This document shows, piece after piece, positions 55,813-64,000 of a stretch of DNA of 64,000 nucleotides (the first letter of the stretch is position 1; the number at the start of each line of letters is the position of its first letter). The DNA comes from Channallabes apus (taxonomy: Eukaryota > Chordata > Actinopteri > Siluriformes > Clariidae): contig CM060125.1 in the NCBI GenBank assembly GCA_030522415.1, positions 2,140,901 to 2,204,900 on the forward strand, written 5' to 3'. The position numbers and the translations under genes were made by a program. The notes below the pieces were generated by a model that searched no databases, was not told the origin of the DNA, and saw nothing but the letters and a program-made list of their open reading frames with translations.

Positions 55813-58800
55813 TGTGTGTGTGTGTGTATAAGTGTATAATTATTATGATAATTAGGGTTGAATCCCATAAGGCTTTGTTTAAAAATGTGAATTTCACATT
55901 TTCTTTAAAGGCTCTGAATATCACAACGCACGTTCTAAAACCTGGAGGAAACTTTGTGGCGAAGGTAAGCTTGTGTGAAAATATAAACATTTCTAAATGA
56001 CTAAACTCACGCTTATAGGCATCAGCAGAAATTTCAGCTTTGCACAGTTGGAGAGGTAGGTGAAAAATACTCGCCTTTTGTAATGCAACCAGTCACTAAC
56101 TCTGAGCAGTTTCTGTTCGGTGTCCGTCCTTATGTCAGATCATATGTAATTTATAAAATATGACACATTAATTGTAAGTACAGTGGTGTGAAAAACTATT
56201 TGCCCCCTTCCTGATTTCTTATTCTTTTGCATGTTTGTCACACTTAAATGTTTCTGCTCATCAAAAACCGTTAACTATTAGTCAAAGATAACATCATTCA
56301 ACACAAAATGCAGTTTTTAAATGAAGGTTTATGTTATTAAGGGAGAAAAAAAACTCCAAATCTACATGGCCCTGTGTGAAAAAGTGATTGCCCCCCTTGT
56401 TAAAAAATAACTTAACTGTGGTTTATCACACCTGAGTTCAATTTCTGTAGTCACCCCCAGGCCTGATTACTGCCACACCTGTTTCAATCAAGAAATCACT
56501 TAAATAGGAGCTACCTGACACAGAGAAGTAGACCAAAAGCACCTCAAAAGCTAGACATCATGACAAGATCCAAAGAAATTCAGGAACAAATGAGAACAAA
56601 AGTAATTGAGATCTATCAGTCTGGTAAAGGTTATAAAGCCATTTCTAAAGCTTTGGGACTCCAGCGAACCACAGTGAGAGCCATTATCCACAAATGGCAA
56701 AAACATGGAACAGTGGTGAACCTTCCCAGGAGTGGCCGGCCGACCAAAATTACCCCAAGAGCGCAGAGACGACTCATCCGAGAGGCCACAAAAGACCCCA
56801 GGACAACATCTAAAGAACTGCAGGCCTCACTTGCCTCAATTAAGGTCAGTGTTCACGACTCCACCATAAGAAAGAGACTGGGCAAAAACGGCCTGCATGG
56901 CAGATTTCTAAGGCGCAAATCACTTTTAAGCAAAAAGAACATTAAGGCTCGTCTCAATTTTGCTAAAAAACATCTCAATGATTGCCAAGACTTTTGGGAA
57001 AATACCTTGTGGACCGACGAGACAAAAGTTGAACTTTTTGGAAGGTGCGTGTCCCGTTACATCTGGCGTAAAAGTAACACAGCATTTCAGAAAAAGAACA
57101 TCATACCAACAGTAAAATATGGTGGTGGTAGTGTGATGGTCTGGGGTTGTTTTGCTGCTTCAGGACCTGGAAGGCTTGCTGTGATAGATGGAACCATGAA
57201 TTCTACTGTCTACCAAAAAATCCTGAAGGAGAATGTCCGGCCATCTGTTCGTCAACTCAAGCTGAAGCGATCTTGGGTGCTGCAGCAGGACAATGACCCA
57301 AAACACACCAGCAAATCCACCTCTGAATGGCTGAAGAAAAACAAAATGAAGACTTTGGAGTGGCCTAGTCAAAGTCCTGACCTGAACCCTATTGAGATGT
57401 TGTGGCATGACCTTAAAAAGGAGGTTCATGCTAGAAAACCCTCAAATAAAGCTGAATTACAAAAGTTCTGCAAAGATGAGTGGGCCAAAATTCCTCCAGA
57501 GCGCTGTAAAAGACTCGTTGCAAGTTATCGCAAACGCTTGATTGCAGTTATTGCTGCTAAGGGTGGCCCAACCAGTTATTAGGTTCAGGGGGCAATTACT
57601 TTTTCACACAGGCCCATGTAGGTTTGGATTTTTTTTCTCCCTAAATAATAAAACCCCTCATTTAAAAACTGCATTTTGTGTTTACTTGTGTTATCTTTGA
57701 CTAATAGTTAAATGTGTTTGATGATCTGAAACATTTTGTGTGACAAACATGCAAAAGAATAAGAAATCAGGAGGGGGGCAAATAGTTTTTCACACCACTG
57801 TATATTGAAATGTTAGTGATCTGTTTCGTGACTCTGGTGTTACTTTAACGCTTTGTTGTATTTTCATTATTCCCATGAAAGAGTAAAAGCTTTGTGTTGC
57901 AGTAATATGTTGATGTTGCAGGTGGATGTTACAATGTTAGAGTGGTGGTTTATAGTAGGAAACGTGTAAACATAAGGGGGTAAAAATATGTTCTATTTGC
58001 TCCTAAATCAAAAAGATTTTCACTAACATATAAGAATAATTTCTTATTTTATGCACATGCAGTATACATACATACACTCACCTAAAGGATTATTAGTAAC
58101 ACCTGTTCAATTTCTCATTAATGCAATTATCTAATCAACCAATCACATGGCAGTTGCCTCAATGCGTTTAGGGGTGTGGTCCTGGTCAAGACAATCTCCT
58201 GAACTCTAAACTCAATGTCAGAATGGGAAAGAAAGGCAATTTTGAGCTTGACATTATTGTTGGTGCCAGACGGGCCGGTCTGAGTATTTCACATTCTGCT
58301 CTGTTACTGGGATTTTCACGCACGACCATTTCTAGGATTTAGAAAGAATGCTGTGAAAAGGGAAAAACATCCAGTATGCGGCAGTCCTGTGGGCGAAAAC
58401 GCCTTGTTGATGCTAGAAGTCAGAGGAGAATGGACCGACTGATTCAAGCTGATAGAAGAGCAACTTTGACTGAAATAACCACTCATTTGTGAAGCCACAA
58501 CACGCACAACCTTGAGGCGGACGGGCTACAACAGCAGAAGACCCCACCGGGTACCACTCATCTCCACTACTAATAGGAAAAAGAGGCTACAATTTGCATG
58601 AGCTCATCAAAATTGGACAGTTGAAGGCATAAACAGAATGAGAACATGGATCCATCAGGCCTTGTTACCACTGTGCAGGCTGGTGGTGGTGGTGTAATGG
58701 TGTGGGGGATGTTTTCTTGGCACACTTTAGGCCCCTTAGTGCCAATTGGGCATCGTTTAAATGCCACGGGCTACCTGAGCACTGTTTCTGACCATGTCCA

Positions 58801-61800
58801 TCCCTTTATGGCCTCCATGTACACATCCTCTGATGGCTACTTCCAGCAGGATAATGGACCATGTCACAAAGCTCCAATCATTTCAAATTGGTTTCTTGAA
58901 CATGACAATGAGTTCACTGTACTAAAATGTCCCCCACAGTCACCAGATCTCAACCCAATAGAGCATCTTTGGGATGGGGTGGAACGGGAGCTTCGTGCCC
59001 AGGGGGGTGTTCTTCGTAGGTCGCTTGAAACATCTGGGATGAGATCATCGTGCTAATTACGCTCTGGCTAAGTTGGTTCTTCGAGCACACCTGTTGTTGA
59101 TGATTAGTTTGGCCGGATTGAGTTGTCTAGGATTATTGTGCGTTCGTGTGTTGGTTTAAAAGGCGATATGCATCGACAGTAGAAACACTGATCACTGAAG
59201 CCCTTTGATTGGTTGACGAAATGACAAAAGAACAAGCTAAATTTTTTTGACCTTTTAACACCTTTTTTTTTAACACCTGTTATGCGTTGAAATGCCCCCC
59301 CTCCCCCCCCCCACGTGTTATGCGCTGAAATGCTTCCCTGCCATGGATCCCCCCCCCCCACCACCACACGCACATAATCGCTATCAAATATTATATTAGA
59401 ACATAATATGTGCATATGTTTTACAAATTACATGAGAAAATAAAATAAGAAATATCAAATAAATGTTGTATATGGAAAAATAGAAATATTAATATTTTTT
59501 TCAAAAACATGTATACTTTTATATTGTTTACTTTATAATAAAATTAGTTTTGTCCAATTTTTCATTATAAATTTTTATTATATATATAAAAATATAATTT
59601 TTTTTTTTTTTTTTTGCATATTCATAACGAACCCCTGAAAAATAAATGTGTTACAAAATAAACATTATACAAGAATTTGAATTAATGGTCTTGAGGGCTG
59701 TCTCGTGCCTAGAGTTTATTATAATAATAAAAAACCTATGAATTTATGTTCTAATATAATATTTGATATCAAATATATAGATATATATTATGGCAAGCCG
59801 TATATATATGCAAGATACTTTTCTTTCCCCACGTGAGTCAGTCCACGTCAGCGCTCTTTAACCAATCAGATGTGACCTCACCATTTCAACGAATCATAAC
59901 GCGGCAGGAGCGCAGCCTTAATCCTGTTTACATGAAATAAAGCTGCTACCGAGCAGGTTCAAGCTTACGGACATGTTGCTATGACAACAAGTGCGAGATG
60001 AGCATCGAAGAACGAAACAATCCAAGATCAGGACAAATCCACAACAATCAAATCCAGCTAACTGAGTTAGCGACGTACGAAGAACACCCCCCTGGATGTG
60101 CATCCCACAAATCTCCATCTGCAAGATGCTCTCCTATCAATATGGGCCAACATTTCTAAAGAATGCTTTCAGCACCTTGAATCAATGCCACGTAGAATTA
60201 AGGCAGTTCTGAAGGCGAACACCGTATTAGTATGGTGTTCCTAATAATCCTTTAGGTGATGTATATGGCATATCTGTTTTTATGCCACGCCTTATGTTGG
60301 CAAACAACAGCTGCCAACTTTGGTAACGCAGAGCATTAAGAATAAATTAGGGATAAAATCAGGTGAAGGATCTGAAACGAAATGATGGGCTCAATATTAA
60401 GATTTGCTCGTTTGTGGCCTTAAAAAAACATTTGTGTGAACAGTAGATAAAGTTTGATAGACACAACTTTTTTTTTTTTTTTTTTTTTAAATCTGTGTAC
60501 AGATCTTTAGAGGGAAGGATGTGACGCTGCTTTATTCTCAGCTCAAAATCTTCTTTAGTGCGGTGACCTGTGCCAAACCTCGCAGCAGCCGCAACTCTAG
60601 CATTGGTAAGTGATTTCCAGGCCACGAGAGTAAGTAGTCCTGCCACGTGTCAGTATTTACAGTGTAAAATGTGCAGGTATAATCTAGAGTCACACAGTTC
60701 AAACTTCACCTTAATTTATTTAACAAACTGCATAGTTCAAGCTAACCTGGAATTAAAAATTACCCAGAGTGTGAGAAAACTTTATACTGTATGAATGTTT
60801 TTGTAATCAGCCATGGACCTTGAATAACTATAAGACCTATGTAATTTCTTCGACCCTTATATTTTTGGGTGGATCTCTTTGAGTCGCATAGTATGAAGGC
60901 GCTAACACTGTAGTGAATCAGAGCATAGCAATAGCTATAGTCAGCCGAGCTAAAGTTAAAGCGAAGCCAAAGATAACTTATAGACCTAGAAGTAACCAAG
61001 AAAACTAAATCTAAACCAAGAAGCAATATCGCTACTGAAAACTAATCAAGCAACATGAAGTTAACCCAAGCTTTTATTTTATTTTGATATCATTTTTTGT
61101 TGATTTTTTTTTTTTACAACACAGTATATCATCAAAATTAATGTTTTTTTTTTTTTTTTCAAATGAATATTTGGCATAATATTTCCTGGGATATTAAATT
61201 GTCAAATCTCTGAGGGTCAGAATGTACAGTATAACGAAAAAGCATATTGAAATGTAGTGTGTGAAATTTATGCTTGTGTTTGTGGTTGTGTGTTTTCTCC
61301 CTGTAGAGGCATTTGTGGTGTGTCAGAATTATTCCCCCCCTGAAGGTTATGTTCCCAACATGTCTAACCCACTGCTGGATCACTCTTATGGTAACATACT
61401 GCTTTATACAACTTGAAATTTAATGGAATTTAAAGCCATGTTCTGACTGAATTAATTTTAAATGTGGATGTCGGTAGTTATTATAAATATTACTGGATAA
61501 TTCCATGGACTTTATTCCTGCACAAAGCCAGCAGTCATTTTTTAATACAACCTTCACCAACATGGTAATTTGGACAAAGTATTTTATACTAATATTTATA
61601 AAATAATGGTTTTGTAAATCCATTGTAAGAAGCATGTTTCATCATTTATGATGAAATAATGATATAATGTACTTTTAGAGTCACTCCCATTGTTAAACTT
61701 GTTGATAAATTGATAGTAATGATGAAACTGAGAATACCTGTTTGTCTGTCAGATGTGGATTTTAACCAGCTTGAGGGACCAAATAGGATAATCGTTCCAT

Positions 61801-62945
61801 TTCTGGCATGTGGAGACCTCAGTGCATTCGACTCGGACAGGACTTACCCACTTCAGGTGCATATCTATGAAACCTTCTTCAGAAATAGTTCATTGTTGTC
61901 TTGCCAAATAAATAATACTTGTAATACAGCATTATAAGTAATCTACATCTCTCAGGTATTAGAGATTTCACTAATGTGACAATATAACGTTACAAAGCAC
62001 AGCGTTATTTACATTACTTATAGCAGGTTTTAAGTGTATAGAAAAACATTTTCTTACTGGATATCTAGTAAATTTGGGTTTTATATACTACCATTTTTCA
62101 CTACTTTCACCTAATTATAAGCTCCCTAAACTGGATACTCGGTATAAAATTAGTGTTTTCATGCATATTACCTGTAACCTGATACACAACTACATTCTTT
62201 TATGCTATAACAATTAGGGTTGTTCCGATTCCGATCCTGGTATCAGAAATGCTGCCGATACCACAAAAAAAATCTGGCATCGGAATCGGCGAGTATTTGA
62301 GTCCACGTACCGATCCGATACCATTTTCCTAAACATAACCTATTTATGCCCGCTAGCTTTGCTAGCTTAGCTTACTTACAGAGTGTCACGGCGTGCGCCT
62401 GTGATGGGCGTGCGCCCAAATTGATATCGCTCCTCGCTCACTAGTTAGGCGGCCTCCCCCCTCTTTAGGTATGTGAAGGAGCAGGGACGCAGAATCAGGC
62501 AACGGCCCATGAGCTATCGCCGCTAATGATCCCGGCGCTATAAAACACAGCGGGGAGTGTAGCTCGGGGTCTGACTGTTGGGAAGCTGGACTTTGCGACG
62601 CGGTGGATTTTATGAGAGACAGTGGCACAAGAGCGGGGCGATGTGATGCGCCTAAGAGACTTTAAAAAGGGGGGCGACTTTGATCTCCGCGAGAGGAGCG
62701 CATGAACGAGCTGCTCGATCTCCCGCGGCACCTTCACTTCCGCGTAGAGCCCGCCTTCGCATCCCTCCCGCAGAAGTGGAAAAGGCCGCAGAGAGCCTTT
62801 AACCCTTTCCTTCCCCATTTTTCGAAATAAATGACCCTTTTTCTGTAAGACCTCGCCTCGTGTCCGTGTTTCATGGTGTCGCCCGTGCACTTAGGGCCGA
62901 ACCCGTTACACAGGGCTAGTAGTATTTTACTTAAAAAAAGAAATG

Positions 62946-63013
<68 letters not shown>

Positions 63014-63529
63014 CCAGGTATCGGATCAGTACTCGGTATCGGCCGATACCCTGAGCCCAAGTATCGGAATCGGTATTGGGAGGGGAAAAATGGTATCGGA
63101 ACATCTCTAATAACAATGAGACATGCAAAAGTCTAGTCAAAATGTCTAGCTTTTTTTAGTGAGTGTTATTTATTTAAATTTTTTTAAGCTTTTGAGTTTA
63201 ACAATTTCTCTTAGTAAAACATCAAATTCTGAAGAGCTTATAGTTATAGTTAATGATTGATCCAATTATTGATCCATTTAAACTCCATTTAAAAGATAAT
63301 TCTGATCCTGTGTGTGGTTTATGTGCAGCTGGACTCTAATAAGGCGTATGAGTATTTGCCCCCCACGCAGCCTCCGATTCGACCCCCATATCAACAAGCC
63401 TGTCATTTACGCAAAAACAACCTTCTGGCCAAAGAGGAGTCTCCTTCTGCCCCCCTCCATGATGCTCTTTCCACCCTGAACCTCGGAGCCTTACAGGAAA
63501 CTGATCCTCCCACACCTGAAACTCAATGA
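45965..63529 (+). CDS. ftsj1: ftsj1, tRNA anticodon-loop 2'-O-methyltransferase (10 coding exons)
   Basis: FTSJ1 (yeast Trm7) uses S-adenosylmethionine to 2'-O-methylate tRNA nucleotides 32 and 34, with THADA and WDR6 as partners in vertebrates. Exons: 45965-46085, 47241-47310, 53241-53340, 54185-54263, 55669-55721, 55911-55964, 60503-60605, 61307-61390, 61753-61856, 63329-63529. They total 969 nt, giving 322 residues plus TGA; human FTSJ1 is 329. The FtsJ/RrmJ-type K-D-K-E tetrad is visible: K28 in ARSAFK, D119 in VVCDGAP, K159 in GNFVAK, and E194 in EAFVVC. The SAM-binding motif [11 protein letters not shown] starts at residue 47. All frames close. Introns 2 and 6 (5.9 and 4.5 kb) are swollen by transposons. 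Confidence 0.97.
46086..47240 (+). other. ftsj1: ftsj1 intron 1, GC-AG type
   Basis: The conserved frame requires exon 1 to end at AAAG and exon 2 to begin GTGTGAGACG (K|GVRRAVDL). The base pair after AAAG is GC, in the context AAAG|GCAAGA, and the intron ends TTTTCTCCAG. This fits the strong consensus usual for GC-AG introns, which are about 1% of vertebrate introns. The intron also carries a degraded Tc1 piece at 46146-46480. Confidence 0.85.
46146..46480 (+). pseudogene. Degraded Tc1 transposase fragment (ftsj1 intron 1)
   Basis: It starts with the terminal TACACTGATCAGCCAT and then jumps to transposase sequence: TTTCTGAAAAAGTGAACGCT, AAAGGTATCAGAACACACAG and CATGCTGACCGCTGTCCACT. A second terminal-like ATGATCAGTGTAG closes it. 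It is an internally deleted copy with no intact frame. The rest of the intron has nothing recognised. Confidence 0.75.
47356..47421. repeat. (TA)n microsatellite
   Basis: TA dinucleotide tract of about 65 bases immediately left of hAT family B copy 3 in ftsj1 intron 2. Confidence 0.95.
47422..48231 (-). mobile_element. hAT-type element, family B, copy 3, truncated (ftsj1 intron 2)
   Basis: It starts TAGGCCTGGGCGATAAAATG, the inverted end of copy 1, and follows copy 1 in reverse until CTTCTCC at 48231. There the similarity stops and a SINE head (GGCGGCGCGGTGGTGTAGTG) begins. The far terminus and target duplication are therefore missing. It keeps the CTCF-like motif, here on the minus strand. 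Confidence 0.85.
47893..47905 (-). promoter_or_regulatory. CTCF-like motif inside hAT family B copy 3
   Basis: TGCCCCCTGGTGG is the exact complement of the motif in copy 1 (CCACCAGGGGGCA). It points left, toward the rightward motif at 16298. Confidence 0.45.
48232..48318 (+). mobile_element. SINE 5' fragment
   Basis: GGCGGCGCGGTGGTGTAGTG is the head of the tRNA-derived fish SINE also found at 55.1 kb. Similarity fades within about 60 bases. It ends at the target duplication of the next hAT element. Confidence 0.5.
48545..48915 (+). mobile_element. Truncated Harbinger-like MITE, copy 3
   Basis: It is similar to positions 3335-3790 of copy 1, including GTGACGTGCGTTTGTCCGGC, GGAGGACCGGATATATCCCA and CTCCCTACGTCGCCGTATTA. 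The GGCCTTGTTCACAC termini are absent on both sides. It sits directly after the BED-like frame of the host hAT element. Confidence 0.7.
49208..51957 (-). mobile_element. L2/Rex-like LINE with a long open ORF2 remnant
   Basis: The 749-codon frame (49515-51764) holds the end of the endonuclease ([13 protein letters not shown] and [12 protein letters not shown]), then reverse transcriptase: [54 protein letters not shown] and catalytic FADDT, and the C-terminal [12 protein letters not shown]. The 3' side (49208-49270) has the LINE tail with TCAGAA repeats. The 5' part (51780-51957) looks like an upstream piece joined after deletion of most of the endonuclease. The element is flanked on both sides by TA repeats. 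Confidence 0.9.
53367..53420 (+). mobile_element. hAT-like left-end fragment (ftsj1 intron 3)
   Basis: TAGGGCTGCACGATTCTTGC followed by GTCAATCACAATTTTTC is the typical end of a fish hAT repeat. The other end was not found. The remainder of intron 3 (53421-54184) shows nothing recognised beyond A runs near 54060. Confidence 0.5.
54585..54690. repeat. Poly-T tracts in ftsj1 intron 4
   Basis: A run of about 28 T at 54591-54618 and further T runs to 54690. The remainder of 54264-55131 is AT-rich with nothing recognised. Confidence 0.9.
55143..55497 (+). mobile_element. tRNA-derived SINE, 5'-truncated, with perfect 11-bp target duplication
   Basis: AAAACTATCAG occurs at 55132-55142 and 55498-55508, flanking the element exactly. 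The body starts TGGTTAGCACTGTCGCC (A-box-like), has the B-box-like GGGTTCGATTCC at about 55178-55189, and continues into TGGAGTTTGCATGTTCTCCC and GTGCCCTGCGATGGATTGGC. It ends in GAAT tandem units. Truncation is judged against the head seen at 48232. Confidence 0.9.
55757..55812. repeat. (TA)n(CA)n(GT)n compound microsatellite in ftsj1 intron 5
   Basis: A TA tract at about 55757-55803 continues into ACACACACGTGTGTGTGTGT. It fills most of the 189-bp intron between exons 5 and 6. Confidence 0.95.
56181..57800 (+). mobile_element. Tc1/mariner element with long inverted repeats and intact frame (ftsj1 intron 6)
   Basis: The element begins CAGTGGTGTGAAAAACTATT and ends with its inverted copy, between TA dinucleotides (56179-56180 and 57801-57802). 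The inverted repeats extend for roughly 215 bases and are about nine-tenths identical by eye. The single 1,023-bp open frame is described separately. It is the only apparently complete transposon in the window. Confidence 0.95.
56560..57582 (+). CDS. Intact Tc1-family DD34E transposase (340 aa)
   Basis: The enzyme cuts and pastes DNA at TA sites. The N-terminus has a paired-like helix-turn-helix ([20 protein letters not shown], residues 22-41), a GRPTKI linker (about residues 59-64) and a second helix-turn-helix. The catalytic triad is complete: D153 ([10 protein letters not shown]), D244 (QQDNDPKH) and E279 ([11 protein letters not shown]), with the 34-residue spacing that defines Tc1. The length of 340 agrees with the family. 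The start ATG is followed by [20 protein letters not shown], a usual N-terminus. It lies in the same direction as ftsj1, inside an intron. Whether it is expressed or active cannot be seen. Confidence 0.95.
   Translation: MTRSKEIQEQMRTKVIEIYQSGKGYKAISKALGLQRTTVRAIIHKWQKHGTVVNLPRSGRPTKITPRAQRRLIREATKDPRTTSKELQASLASIKVSVHDSTIRKRLGKNGLHGRFLRRKSLLSKKNIKARLNFAKKHLNDCQDFWENTLWTDETKVELFGRCVSRYIWRKSNTAFQKKNIIPTVKYGGGSVMVWGCFAASGPGRLAVIDGTMNSTVYQKILKENVRPSVRQLKLKRSWVLQQDNDPKHTSKSTSEWLKKNKMKTLEWPSQSPDLNPIEMLWHDLKKEVHARKPSNKAELQKFCKDEWAKIPPERCKRLVASYRKRLIAVIAAKGGPTSY
58075..60261 (+). pseudogene. Tc1/mariner copy D, broken, split by element family E (ftsj1 intron 6)
   Basis: The left end starts CACTCACCTAAAGGATTATT after a TA; the right end is AATAATCCTTTAGGTGATGTA. 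Transposase C-terminal sequence is open at 58646-59056 with [11 protein letters not shown] and [20 protein letters not shown]. It is cut at 59000 by a 1.1-kb element and resumes at 60095 ([17 protein letters not shown]). The N-terminal part (58220-58640) has stops and frameshifts. Confidence 0.9.
59000..60094. mobile_element. Unclassified TIR element, family E, copy 2, nested in Tc1 copy D
   Basis: It starts CAGGGGGGTGTTCTTCGTAG and ends with the inverted CGAAGAACACCCCCCTG. The interior matches copy 1 at 31.2 kb in reverse. A C/T-rich stretch near 59295-59360 contains a partial tandem duplication of the GTTATGCG-TGAAATGC unit. There are no coding frames. Confidence 0.85.
61857..62214 (+). other. 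ftsj1 intron 9, left part
   Basis: About 360 bases of AT-rich intron with nothing recognised, ending at the target duplication of the hAT element that follows. Introns 7 (60606-61306) and 8 (61391-61752) likewise show no recognisable element, only T runs near 61100-61160. Confidence 0.6.
62215..63109. mobile_element. hAT-type element, family F, hosting a solo LTR (ftsj1 intron 9)
   Basis: The ends are TAGGGTTGTTCCGATTCCGA and, inverted, TAGAGATGTTCCGATACC. A perfect 8-bp duplication, ATAACAAT, lies at 62207-62214 and 63110-63117. Without the LTR it is a short non-coding element with repeated ATCGG-type subterminal units and a (TA)n(CA)n tract at 62948-63013. Confidence 0.92.
62394..62910 (+). 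mobile_element. Probable solo LTR nested in hAT family F
   Basis: The 517-bp segment starts TGTCACGGCG and ends CGTTACA, with flanks CAGAG and CAGGG (4 of 5 identical). It is GC-rich against its surroundings. It has a TATA-like GCTATAAAAC at about 62538 and an AATAAA at about 62825, at spacings expected for U3-R-U5. No internal retroelement genes are present, so it would be the product of LTR-LTR recombination. Confidence 0.65.
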
Positions 63530-64000
63530 ACACTATCCTATGACTCAAAGACAATTTTTTTTTAATTTGTAAGAATTTTGTTAGAATTTTTAGATTAATA
63601 TTATTCATTGCTTTAAATGTAAAATGTGAATTTCATGGATTTTAATAATGTTCGTGCTTTTATTTTTATTTTATTGCAAAAATAAACACTTGAACCATCA
63701 TATCTGAATGTTTTTTTTTGCTGTATCTCTCTTGATGTAATGCAGAAATCTGTGTGTGAAAGATCAACTGGTTTGGTTACTGTACGTTCCTCTTTGCCAT
63801 TTATACCACACACTATGTTTAACTGAAAAATGTGTGGATAAATATAGAAATTGTTTATAAATGCCACATATGCCTATCGATAACTATATTAATGCTATAA
63901 AAATAAATTCCCTAGTTTAAATAGAAATATGCAAATAAAATTGAAAAACACATACAGTATTTATAGATATGAGTAGATGAAGGCATGCATACATGTTGTG
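63530..64000 (+). other. ftsj1: ftsj1 3' UTR with polyadenylation signal, then unannotated flank
   Basis: After the TGA at 63527-63529 an AATAAA signal lies at 63681-63686, preceded by AT-rich 3' UTR and followed by a T-rich tract. Cleavage about 15-25 bases beyond would give a short 3' UTR. I see no gene in the remaining 300 bases. Confidence 0.75.

Overview
The window is vertebrate nuclear DNA, almost certainly from a ray-finned fish. It has two spliced genes with vertebrate-type exons, AT-rich introns, long (TA)n tracts, many Tc1/mariner and hAT-type DNA transposons, and fish-type LINE and SINE copies. The repeat mix recalls ostariophysan fishes such as catfishes, but that is only an impression.

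Gene 1, rictor, lies on the minus strand from 40733 down to 875 and continues off the left edge. It encodes the scaffold subunit of TOR complex 2. I placed 34 coding exons by homology and splice sites. Their lengths add up in one unbroken frame of about 1,541 codons, and all introns look like GT-AG. The last C-terminal exons are outside the window. Gene 2, ftsj1, lies on the plus strand from 45965 to 63529. It encodes the tRNA anticodon-loop 2'-O-methyltransferase (yeast Trm7 family) in 10 coding exons and 322 residues. Its first intron appears to use a GC donor. The two genes are head to head with about 5.2 kb between their start codons. No direct functional link between them is implied by the sequence.

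Region by region: 1-9.1 kb holds the rictor 3' exons, with a Tc1 copy hosting a Harbinger-like MITE, a LINE fragment and a second Tc1 in the 6-kb intron 31. 9.4-18.5 kb holds rictor exons 18-30 with two hAT-type elements. 18.9-23.8 kb (intron 16) is a hAT-type element split by a 5'-truncated LINE. 23.8-30.8 kb holds exons 6-16 with further hAT and Harbinger-like copies. 30.8-40.5 kb (introns 2-5) holds an unclassified terminal-inverted-repeat element, a Charlie-like hAT element and a hAT copy with a perfect target duplication. 40.9-45.9 kb is intergenic, with LINE remnants, a microsatellite and an LTR-like unit. 46-63.5 kb is ftsj1, whose introns carry a 4.2-kb hAT element containing a LINE, an apparently intact Tc1 transposase gene, a second Tc1 split by another element, a SINE with a perfect 11-bp target duplication, and a hAT element hosting a solo LTR.

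I did not find an undescribed biological system such as a defence island, gene cluster or CRISPR array. The most informative non-genic signals are the nested transposons whose target duplications can be read directly, the intact Tc1 transposase, the GC-AG intron, and a hAT family carrying CTCF-like motifs that here form a convergent pair around both promoters. All homology statements come from recognition of family sequences, not from a database search.
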